From positions 1 to 24,058 of the forward strand of contig CAJTVM010000044.1 of the NCBI GenBank assembly GCA_910579595.1: DNA of 24,058 nt, given 5' to 3'. The notes under the pieces are model-generated. The model saw nothing but the letters and a program-made list of their open reading frames with translations. It made no database searches and was not told the origin of the DNA. Within the stretch, counting starts at the first letter, position 1; every line of letters begins with the position of its first letter. The position numbers and the translations under genes were made by a program. Of the stretch, positions 13,355 to 20,525 are shown piece by piece. This DNA comes from an uncultured Oscillospiraceae bacterium. GTDB taxonomy: Bacteria > Bacillota > Clostridia > Oscillospirales > Oscillospiraceae.

Positions 13355-14872
13355 ATGAAAAAACGCATCGCAATCCTGCTTGTGGCCGTCCTGCTGGCCG
13401 TCACCATCACCCCGTCCGTCATGGCCGCCCCGAATCCCCTTTACAGCGACCTCCCCGAGGACCGCTGGTCCTACCGCTACGTGGCGGATCTGTCCGCGCA
13501 GGGCGTGGTAAACGGATACCCCAACGGCACCTTCCGCCCCACCGGTAACGTCACCTACGGGGAGTCGTTTAAGCTGATTCTGCTGGCCATCGGCGTGAAG
13601 GAGCCTAAGCCTGAGTCCGGAAAGCACTGGGCCTACCCCTACATACAGCTCGCGCTGAGCAACCGGCTGGTGTATTCCTTCAACAGCGCCTCCCTGGACA
13701 CGATCCCAACCCGCCTGACCGTGGCCCGCATGGCTGCCCGGGCGCTGGATCTCACCGACATCTCCGGGGCCAGCCCCTATGACGACTGCGACGACGGCTA
13801 TGTGGTGGAGCTGTACGAAAAGGGGATAATGGACGGCTTCAACAACCCCGACGGTACCCGCTCCTTCCACCCGGACAAGCCCATCTCCCGGGAGGAGATG
13901 TCCACCATCGTGTGGCGGCTGATGAACATTGACGTCACCGGAGGGATGTTCCGTTTCAACAACTACTGGCTGGACACGCTGGAGGGCATCGCCCCCACCA
14001 CCTTTGCGGCCAGCCACTTCACCCGGGAGGCAAACGGGCGGCTCAGCTATTCCAACGGCTACTTTGCCCACGGTATTGATGTGTCCGGCTTCCAGCGCAC
14101 AGTGGACTGGGAGGCGGTGGCCGGGGACGGGATCGACTTTGCCATTATCCGGGCGGGCAACCGGGCCTACGGATCCAGCGGCGTGCTGATGGAGGACTCC
14201 TACTTTGACCGGAATATGCAGGGGGCCATCGGCGCCGGACTGGACGTGGGGGCCTACTTTTTCTCCAACGCCATCACCGTGAAGGAGGCCATTGAGGAGG
14301 CAGACCTGCTGATCTCCAAGCTGGAGCCTTACCGGGAACACGTCACCTACCCCGTGGTGTGCGACTGGGAGTTCCTGGGGGGCAACGAATCCCGGGCCTA
14401 CGGCGTGGACGCCAAGATCATCACCCAGTGCGTGGCCGCGTTCTGCCAGCGGGTGGAGGAGGCGGGCTACCTGCCCATGTACTACGCCAACGACTACTGC
14501 GGCTACGTGAAAATGGATCTGAGCCAGCTCACCCGGTATCCCCTCTGGTACGCCGAGTATGCCAGCGCCCCCAGCTTCCGCTACAACTTCCAGATGTGGC
14601 AGTACTCCTCCTCCGGGCGCGTGGCGGGCATCAGCGGCGAGGTGGACATGAACCTGTGCTTTGTCCCCTACGGCAAGGGCGCCCAGAACCCGCCGGTGGA
14701 TCCCGGGCCGGCGGAGACGGATCCCGTGGAAACTGAGCCTGTGGAAACCGAACCTGTGGAAACGGAGTTTGTGGAGACGGAGCCTGTGGAGACAGATCCC
14801 ACCCAGATCGATCCTGACGCAAACCCCGATGAAACCATCGACCCCACCCAGGAGGGCACGCCCCTCATTTAA
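13355..14872 (+). CDS. Secreted SLH-domain GH25 lysozyme with acidic repeat tail
   Basis: A 505-residue protein from ATG 13355 (AAAGGAG 5 nt upstream; an ATG at 13337 precedes the RBS). Signal peptide ~1-25 (VMA-AP). S-layer homology repeats span ~30-190 (YSDLPEDRWSYRYVADLSAQG, then FRP-type ends), which bind secondary cell-wall polymer. The GH25 muramidase domain begins HGIDVSGFQ (Asp242), with DWE after YPVVC (Asp337, Glu339) as the acid/base pair. The C-terminus is a Glu/Thr/Pro-rich tail with six 5-residue repeats (453-482). The role is cleavage of peptidoglycan glycan strands at the cell surface: turnover, separation or competition. Monocistronic. Confidence 0.92.
   Translation: MKKRIAILLVAVLLAVTITPSVMAAPNPLYSDLPEDRWSYRYVADLSAQGVVNGYPNGTFRPTGNVTYGESFKLILLAIGVKEPKPESGKHWAYPYIQLALSNRLVYSFNSASLDTIPTRLTVARMAARALDLTDISGASPYDDCDDGYVVELYEKGIMDGFNNPDGTRSFHPDKPISREEMSTIVWRLMNIDVTGGMFRFNNYWLDTLEGIAPTTFAASHFTREANGRLSYSNGYFAHGIDVSGFQRTVDWEAVAGDGIDFAIIRAGNRAYGSSGVLMEDSYFDRNMQGAIGAGLDVGAYFFSNAITVKEAIEEADLLISKLEPYREHVTYPVVCDWEFLGGNESRAYGVDAKIITQCVAAFCQRVEEAGYLPMYYANDYCGYVKMDLSQLTRYPLWYAEYASAPSFRYNFQMWQYSSSGRVAGISGEVDMNLCFVPYGKGAQNPPVDPGPAETDPVETEPVETEPVETEFVETEPVETDPTQIDPDANPDETIDPTQEGTPLI
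14711..14800 (+). repeat. Six 15-bp tandem repeats encoding the acidic tail
   Basis: Units such as gtggaaactgagcct recur every 15 bp, six times, each encoding VETEP or a variant. Third-position differences show the repeats are not brand new. Confidence 0.88.
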
Positions 14873-14888
14873 CCCCATACAGACAAAA

Positions 14889-14921
14889 CAGGGAGGCGCT
14901 TCCAGGCGAAGCGCCTCCCTG
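14889..14921. terminator. Bidirectional terminator between GH25 gene and lexA
   Basis: A perfect 13-bp stem CAGGGAGGCGCTT (14889-14901) with its complement (14909-14921), loop 7 nt. The minus-strand tail is TTTTGTCT and the plus-strand tail CTTTG. The genes converge here, with stops at 14872 and 14937. Confidence 0.85.
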
Positions 14922-14936
14922 CTTTGACATACACTC

Positions 14937-15539
14937 TCAGTACCGCCGGATTACCGCCACCACACGGCCCAGGATGGAGCAGCCCTCGCCGTCAATGGGC
15001 TGATACTCGCCGCTGGAGTTCTCCGGGTAGAGCCAGATGTGGCCGTTGTTCTCCCGGCGGAAGGTTTTGACGGTGGCCTCGTCCTCAAACAGCGCCACCA
15101 CAATGTCCCCGTTCCGGGCCAGGGGCTGCTGGTGGACCACCACGATGTCGCCGGGGAGGATGCCAGCCTCCAGCATGGACTCCCCCCGCACCTTCAGCGC
15201 GAAGTGCTCCCCGGCCAGCCCGCCGGTGTCAAAGGTGAGGTAGTCCTCGATATTCTCCTGGGCCAGGATGGGCGTGCCCGCCGCCACATAGCCCACCAGG
15301 GGCACCTGATCTTTCCGTCCGCCCCCCGCGCCCACAATGGAGATGGCCCGGGTTTTGCCCTCCGCCTGGGTGATGTAGCCCGCTTCCCGCAGGCCCTTCA
15401 GGTGGAAGTGGACGGTGGCGGGGGATTTCAGGTTTACCGCCTGGGCGATCTCCCGCACGGAGGGGGGATAGCCGTGCTCCCCCGCAAAGGACAAAATGTA
15501 ATCATAAATTTGCTGCTGCTTCGGGGTCAGTTTACCCAT
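14937..15539 (-). CDS. lexA: LexA SOS repressor
   Basis: A 200-residue full-length LexA. The winged-helix DNA-binding domain spans 1-65 (TPKQQQIYDYILSF, then YPPSVREIAQAVNLKSPATVH). The self-cleavage site is Ala87-Gly88 in VGYVAAGTP, with catalytic Ser121 (GESM) and Lys158 (ATVK). On DNA damage, RecA filaments trigger autocleavage and derepression of SOS genes. AAGGAG sits 8 nt before the ATG. Its promoter carries an SOS box, so it represses itself. Confidence 0.97.
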   Translation of the reverse strand: MGKLTPKQQQIYDYILSFAGEHGYPPSVREIAQAVNLKSPATVHFHLKGLREAGYITQAEGKTRAISIVGAGGGRKDQVPLVGYVAAGTPILAQENIEDYLTFDTGGLAGEHFALKVRGESMLEAGILPGDIVVVHQQPLARNGDIVVALFEDEATVKTFRRENNGHIWLYPENSSGEYQPIDGEGCSILGRVVAVIRRY

Positions 15540-15612
15540 GGCGCAAGCTCCTTCCCAATATACCCGCGGCTGCGGGAACCGTGTTCAACCGGTCCGTCTG
15601 CTATATAGGAGA

Positions 15613-15652
15613 AGTATACCATAGAACGTTCGATATGTCAAACAGTCGTTCT
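15613..15652 (-). promoter_or_regulatory. lexA promoter with SOS box
   Basis: On the minus strand, -35 TTGACA (15636-15641), 17 nt, -10 TATACT (15613-15618). The sequence AGAACGACTGTTTG (15639-15652) matches the Gram-positive LexA box CGAACRNRYGTTYG at 12 of 14 positions and overlaps the -35. A second palindrome, GAACGTTC (15624-15631), sits in the spacer and may be a further half-site pair. Confidence 0.8.
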
Positions 15653-15708
15653 AAACTTTTTGTTAATTTTCTGTGCGGGATTTCACGATTTGTTTACAAA
15701 AATGGGGA

Positions 15709-15768
15709 TTGACATTTTCCAAAACAGGATTAAAATAGGAAGGGCGCTAACGATTAGTGCACGAACTA
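15709..15768 (+). promoter_or_regulatory. Promoter of the marR-ABC operon with possible operator
   Basis: -35 TTGACA (15709-15714), 16 nt, -10 TAAAAT (15731-15736). An imperfect inverted repeat, TAGT (15755-15758) and ACTA (15765-15768) around GCACGA, lies just below the expected start, where a MarR repressor would act. The operator part is weak. Confidence 0.65.
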
Positions 15769-15786
15769 TTTTGAGGAGGGCTTTCC

Positions 15787-16284
15787 ATGGACCCCGAATC
15801 CGGGATTTTACTCCACCAGCTGCTCCGTGCCCACCACAACGCCAGCATGGCGGCGCTGGCCCAGCGGGGGCTCCAGGCCATCAGCTCCCCCCGGCTGCTG
15901 CTGGAGCTGTACCGCTGCCCCGACGATCCCGCCCAGGCCCCCACGCAGAAGGAGCTGGCCGACCGCCTCCACAGCGCGCCGCCCACCATCGCCGCCTCGC
16001 TGAAGGTGCTGGAGCGGCAGGGCTATGTGGAGCGGCGCACCGATGAAAAGGACGGCCGCCGCAACCGTATCTCCATCACCCAGAAGGGCCGGGACGACGT
16101 GGCCCGGAGCATGGAGGCGTTCCGGCTGGTGGACGAGCATATGTACCACGGCTTCTCCCAGACGGAGCGGGAGCTGGTATGCAGCCTCCACCGGCGGATG
16201 CTGGAAAACCTGTACCAAATCGGCGGGGGCATGAAGCATGAGCCGCCCCCCGATCCATTAGAAAGGAAGTGTGATCCTTGTTAA
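15787..16284 (+). CDS. MarR family transcriptional regulator
   Basis: A 165-residue protein with the MarR winged helix: PTQKELADRLHSAPPTIAASLKVLERQGYVERR (helix-turn-helix) and a wing with DEKDGRRNRISIT, flanked by dimerisation helices. GAGGAGGG lies 6 nt before the ATG. Its stop overlaps the start of the first ABC gene by 7 bp, so it is co-translated with the exporter it probably controls. A small-ligand-relieved repressor is the usual behaviour; the ligand is unknown. Confidence 0.93.
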   Translation: MDPESGILLHQLLRAHHNASMAALAQRGLQAISSPRLLLELYRCPDDPAQAPTQKELADRLHSAPPTIAASLKVLERQGYVERRTDEKDGRRNRISITQKGRDDVARSMEAFRLVDEHMYHGFSQTERELVCSLHRRMLENLYQIGGGMKHEPPPDPLERKCDPC

Positions 16285-18014
16285 AACGCCTTGCCTCTTA
16301 TTTGCGGGGCTATGAAAAGTATGTTGCCGGCTCCCCCCTGCTGGTCATCGTGGAGACCGTCTGCCAACTCATCATCCCCCTTCTCATGGCCCAGATCATC
16401 AACGAGGGCATCTTGAAGGAGGACATGGCCCCCATCTGGCGCGCGGGCGCGCTGATGGTGGTGGTGGCCCTGGCCGCGACCATTACCGGCGCGGCCGCGG
16501 CCAAATGCGCCACCAACGCCGCCCAGGGCCTGGGCGCCAGCCTGCGCCGCGCGGAGTTTGAGCGGGTGGCCTCCTTCTCCTTCGCCGATATCGACCGCTT
16601 TTCCTCCTCCTCCCTCATCACCCGCATGACCAACGACGTGACCAACATCCAGAACACCGCCATGATCTGCCTGCGCATCCTGATCCGCGCGGTGACCATG
16701 CTGATTGCCAGCGTGGTGCTCACCCTGTCCATCAACCCCAGGCTGGCTCTGGTGGTGCTGGTCATCCTGCCCATCATGGCCGCGGCGCTGATGGCGCTGA
16801 TGAAAATCTGCTTCCCCCTGTTTGAGAAAATGCAGAAGGCCCTGGATCACCTCAACGAACAGGTACAGGAAAACCTCATCGCCGTGCGGGTGGTGAAGTC
16901 CTATGTCCGGGAGGATCGGGAGCGGGAGAAGTTCATCGACGCCAACGATGGCTTCACCGCCGCGGGCCTGCGGGCGGTGCTGCGCATGGTGGCCATGCAG
17001 CCGGTGATGATGATCTGTATGTCCGCCGCCACCGTTCTGGTGCTCTACTTCGGCGGACAGATGGTGCTGGGCCTGGAGATGGACCTGGGCTATCTCCAGA
17101 CCGTGCTGGACTACATCATGCAGATTCTCATGTCCATCATGATGGTGGGCATGGCCATCCTCCAGCTCACCCGGGCCCAGGCATCCATCCACCGCGTGTT
17201 TGAGGTCATCGACGCCCAACCCTCCGTCACCGACGGGGGCGAACAGCGCTTGCCCTCTCCCCAGGGCCGGGTGGAGTTCCGGGACGTGTCCTTCCGCTAC
17301 CAGACCGGGGGGGCCGGGGAGGATGTGCTCCGCCACATCAACCTGGACATACGCCCCGGCGAATTTGTGGCCATCGTGGGCGGTACCGGCACAGGCAAAT
17401 CCTCCCTGGTGAACCTGATCCCCCGGTTCTACGATGTACACAAGGGGAAGGTGCTGGTGGACGGGCTGGACGTGCGGGACTACCCGCTGGACGGCCTGCG
17501 CGGACGCATCGGCATGGTGCTGCAAAGCAACGTGCTGTTCTCCGGCACCATCCGGGAGAACCTGCTGTGGGGCAATGAAAACGCCACGGAGGAGGAGCTT
17601 ATCCAGGCGGCAAAGGACGCCCAGGCATATGACTTTATCATGTCCTTCCCCGAGGGCTTTGACACCTACCTGGAGCAGGGCGGCGTCAACGTGTCCGGCG
17701 GGCAGAAGCAGCGCCTGTGCATCGCCCGGGCCATGGTAAGAAAGCCCTCGGTGCTCATCCTGGACGACTCCACCTCCGCCGTGGACTCCGCCACCGAGGG
17801 GCGCATCCGGGAATCCTTCCGGGAAAACCTGAAGGGCACCACCGTCATCATCATTGCCCAGCGCATCAGCTCGGTGCAGTACGCCGACAAAATCGTGGTG
17901 CTGGACGATGGCACCGTGACCGGCGTGGGCACCCACGATGAGCTGATGAAAACCAACAGGATCTACCGCGAAATTTACGATTCCCAGCAGGAAGGGGGCG
18001 GCACAAATGAGTGA
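16278..18014 (+). CDS. ABC exporter subunit 1 (degenerate ATPase site)
   Basis: A 578-residue type IV (B-family) half-exporter: six membrane helices (~1-310) then an ATPase domain. The start is TTG at 16278 behind AAAGGAAG. Walker A GGTGTGKS (368-375), signature VSGGQ (472-476), Walker B VLILDD (492-497). The catalytic Glu after Walker B is Asp497, and the H-loop His is Gln528 (IIIAQR). These changes mark the degenerate half of heterodimeric exporters such as BmrC/D, LmrC/D or TM287/288. It pairs with the next gene, which overlaps it by 8 bp. Likely substrates are drugs or lipids; inferred. Confidence 0.93.
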   Translation: MLKRLASYLRGYEKYVAGSPLLVIVETVCQLIIPLLMAQIINEGILKEDMAPIWRAGALMVVVALAATITGAAAAKCATNAAQGLGASLRRAEFERVASFSFADIDRFSSSSLITRMTNDVTNIQNTAMICLRILIRAVTMLIASVVLTLSINPRLALVVLVILPIMAAALMALMKICFPLFEKMQKALDHLNEQVQENLIAVRVVKSYVREDREREKFIDANDGFTAAGLRAVLRMVAMQPVMMICMSAATVLVLYFGGQMVLGLEMDLGYLQTVLDYIMQILMSIMMVGMAILQLTRAQASIHRVFEVIDAQPSVTDGGEQRLPSPQGRVEFRDVSFRYQTGGAGEDVLRHINLDIRPGEFVAIVGGTGTGKSSLVNLIPRFYDVHKGKVLVDGLDVRDYPLDGLRGRIGMVLQSNVLFSGTIRENLLWGNENATEEELIQAAKDAQAYDFIMSFPEGFDTYLEQGGVNVSGGQKQRLCIARAMVRKPSVLILDDSTSAVDSATEGRIRESFRENLKGTTVIIIAQRISSVQYADKIVVLDDGTVTGVGTHDELMKTNRIYREIYDSQQEGGGTNE

Positions 18015-20208
18015 AAACAAACGGCCCAGCGGCCCGCCCCACGGCCCCGGCGGACCCAGGGGCGGCTTCGGAAAGCCCAAGGATCTGCGCCGCACCATGC
18101 TGCGCACCGTGAAGTATATCGCCAACCGGCCCGCCCTGCTCATCGCCGCGCTGGTCAGCGTGGTGGCGTCCGCCCTGCTTGGGGTGGCGGGCACCTATCT
18201 GCAAAAGCCCATCATCGACGGGATCACCAGCGCCTGGGCCGCGGGGCAGGCCAACTGGTCCGGTCTGGCGGCCTGCTGCCTGCGGCTCATGGGGGTCTAT
18301 CTGCTGGCGGCGGCGTGTTCCTACGTCCAGGCCAACCTGATGGCCCAGCTGGCCCAGAAGGGCTGCAACCGGATGAGAAAGGAGCTGTTCGACAAGCTCC
18401 AGGAGCTGCCCTTGAGCTACTTTGACGCCCACACCCACGGCGAACTGATGAGCCGCTTCACCAACGACGCGGACAACGTGCAGATGGCGCTGGAGCAGTC
18501 GGTGGTGCAGCTGATCTCCAGCGTGGTCACCTTTGTGGGCGTGGTGGCCATGATGATCACCCTGTCCCCCCTGCTGTTCCTGGCCTCCCTGGTCATGCTG
18601 GGCGCGGTCATGGCTGTGTTCACCGTGTTCGGCAAGCGCAGCCGGAAATATTTCGCCAAGCAGCAGGCCGCCCTGGGCGCGGTAAACGGCAATATCCAGG
18701 AGATGATCGAGGGCATGAAGGTGGTCAAGGCCTTTAACCACGAGGAGCAGGCCAAGGCCCGGTTCCAGGCCCTCAACGAGGAGTACCGCGCCGCCGCCAG
18801 CGAGGCGGGGTACTACTCCTCCGCCATCATGCCCGTGGCCTCCAATCTGACCTATATCGGGTACGCCGTTACCGCCGTGCTGGGGGCCGCGCTGGCCATG
18901 AGCGCCGGGGTGAACGCGGGCTTCACCCTTGGCTCCCTGGTAACCTATCTGAAATACAACCAGCAGGTTACCCAACCCGTCAACCAGATCTCCATGCAGA
19001 TGAACTCCCTGCTGTCCGCCATGGCGGGCGCGGAGCGCATCTTCGCCGTCATGGACACCCAGCCCGAGGCGGACGGCGGCAAGGTCACCCTGGCGCCCGT
19101 AGAGAAGGACGTCAACGGCTCGCTGTCTAAATTCAGCGGTCAGGGCAGGCCGAAAAACTGGGCCTGGAAGGTGCCCCGCTCCAGCGGGCTGACCCTGGTG
19201 CCTGTGGCCGTGGAGGCAGACGAGACGATGTGCGAGCTGGGCATGGCCCGGGAGGAAAACGGCACGCTCAGGCTCATCCCCTTCGACCCGGAATCCTCCT
19301 CCGCCCTGTGGGTGCGCATTGAGGCGGACGGCAGCTTGAAAAAACTCACCAGCCAGGAGATGGCCGATCACGGCTGGGCCTGGAAATACCCCGGCCCCGA
19401 CGGGGAGATGGGCCTGCACCTCATTCGGGGCGCGGTCCGCAACGTCCCCGGCGAGGATTACTTCTACGCCGAGCTTCGCGGCGCGGTACGGCTGAACCAG
19501 GTGGACTTCTCCTATGTGGAGGGCAAGCCCATCCTGAAAAAACTGTCGGTGTACGCCGACCCGGGGCAGAAGATCGCCTTTGTTGGCTCCACCGGCGCGG
19601 GCAAGACCACCGTCACCAACCTGATCAACCGCTTCTACGAGATCCAGGGTGGCCTCATCACCTGCGACGGCATTGACGTGAAGGACATCGAAAAGGACTC
19701 CCTGCGCATGAGCCAGGGCTGTGTTTTGCAGGATACCCACCTGTTCACCGGCACCGTCATGGACAACATCCGCTACGGCCGGCTGGACGCCACCGATGAG
19801 GAGTGCGTCAACGCCGCCAAAACCGCCAATGCCGACGGCTTCATTCGCCGCCTGCCGGAGGGCTACCACACCATGATCACTGGAGATGGGTCCAACCTGT
19901 CCCAGGGCCAGCGTCAGCTGCTGGCCATTGCCCGGGCCGCGGTAAAAGACCCGCCGGTGATGGTGCTGGACGAGGCCACCTCCTCCATCGACACCCGCAC
20001 CGAGCAGTACATCCAGCGGGGCATGGACGCCCTCATGGATGGCCGCACTGTGTTTGTGATTGCCCACCGCCTGTCCACCGTGCGCAATTCCGACTGCATC
20101 GTGGTCATCGAGCACGGCGAAATCATGGAGAAGGGCAGCCACGCCCAGCTCATGGAGGAAAAGGGCCGGTATTACCAGCTCTATACCGGACAGTTTGAGT
20201 TGGATTAA
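18007..20208 (+). CDS. ABC exporter subunit 2 (catalytic ATPase site) with inserted domain
   Basis: A 733-residue half-exporter, about 130 longer than usual. After a Gly/Pro-rich N-terminus and six membrane helices (to ~355), an insert spans ~359-490. It contains two similar motifs, NWAWKVP (384-390) and GWAWKYP (456-462), and reads as a small beta-rich soluble domain. The ATPase domain follows with Walker A GSTGAGKT (527-534), signature LSQGQ (631-635), Walker B VMVLDE (651-656, catalytic Glu656) and H-loop His687. Its signature has Q for G (LSQGQ), as in partners of degenerate subunits. It forms the heterodimer with the preceding gene. The insert's role is unknown. Confidence 0.93.
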   Translation: MSENKRPSGPPHGPGGPRGGFGKPKDLRRTMLRTVKYIANRPALLIAALVSVVASALLGVAGTYLQKPIIDGITSAWAAGQANWSGLAACCLRLMGVYLLAAACSYVQANLMAQLAQKGCNRMRKELFDKLQELPLSYFDAHTHGELMSRFTNDADNVQMALEQSVVQLISSVVTFVGVVAMMITLSPLLFLASLVMLGAVMAVFTVFGKRSRKYFAKQQAALGAVNGNIQEMIEGMKVVKAFNHEEQAKARFQALNEEYRAAASEAGYYSSAIMPVASNLTYIGYAVTAVLGAALAMSAGVNAGFTLGSLVTYLKYNQQVTQPVNQISMQMNSLLSAMAGAERIFAVMDTQPEADGGKVTLAPVEKDVNGSLSKFSGQGRPKNWAWKVPRSSGLTLVPVAVEADETMCELGMAREENGTLRLIPFDPESSSALWVRIEADGSLKKLTSQEMADHGWAWKYPGPDGEMGLHLIRGAVRNVPGEDYFYAELRGAVRLNQVDFSYVEGKPILKKLSVYADPGQKIAFVGSTGAGKTTVTNLINRFYEIQGGLITCDGIDVKDIEKDSLRMSQGCVLQDTHLFTGTVMDNIRYGRLDATDEECVNAAKTANADGFIRRLPEGYHTMITGDGSNLSQGQRQLLAIARAAVKDPPVMVLDEATSSIDTRTEQYIQRGMDALMDGRTVFVIAHRLSTVRNSDCIVVIEHGEIMEKGSHAQLMEEKGRYYQLYTGQFELD

Positions 20209-20221
20209 TCCGAATTATAGT

Positions 20222-20396
20222 TGACGCGGTTAAAAAGAAGTAAATACTTCTTTTCAACCTGTCCGGCAAATCATTGCCGGACAGGCCGCAAAGCGGCCTC
20301 GCGTCAGACTTCATAGTCAGCGCACAGGCTTTGCCGGACAGCGGCTGTGCCGCTGTCTGAAAACCGGCAGCTGCCGGTTTTCAACTGCGCTGACTA
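20222..20396. repeat. Structured intergenic element: two multibranched folds
   Basis: Domain 1 is closed by TGACGCG (20222-20228) with CGCGTCA (20300-20306) and encloses three hairpins: AAAAGAAGTA stem (20233-20254), 12-bp CCTGTCCGGCAA stem (20258-20285) and GGCCGC stem (20284-20298, sharing two bases). Domain 2 is closed by an 11-bp TAGTCAGCGCA stem (20314-20324 with 20386-20396) around a 9-bp GACAGCGGC hairpin (20337-20357) and a perfect 22-bp palindrome (20360-20381). An alternative 12-bp pairing (20259-20270 with 20330-20341) would join the domains. No ORF is present. It may be a REP/MITE-like element or a structured RNA. Confidence 0.8.
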
Positions 20397-20408
20397 TACC
20401 GTCAAATC

Positions 20409-20460
20409 AATACCGCCGGGACCGCCTTGCAAAAGCAGGGCCGTCCCGGCGGTATTTTTT
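20409..20460 (+). terminator. Terminator of the ABC operon
   Basis: A 14-bp stem, AATACCGCCGGGAC (20409-20422) with its complement (20443-20456), then T-run to 20460. It lies between the convergent ABC operon and mrdA. Confidence 0.88.
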
Positions 20461-20525
20461 GATTCAGCGCTGCGGCGGCAGGCCCCGCCCTTTGATTTTG
20501 CGTATCTCGTATCCCGGTTGATTTG

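Noticed and set aside
13235..14878. 547-codon open frame on the minus strand across the lysozyme gene
   Set aside because: Antisense shadow of the SLH-GH25 gene; low-complexity His/Gly/Val composition and no plausible RBS.
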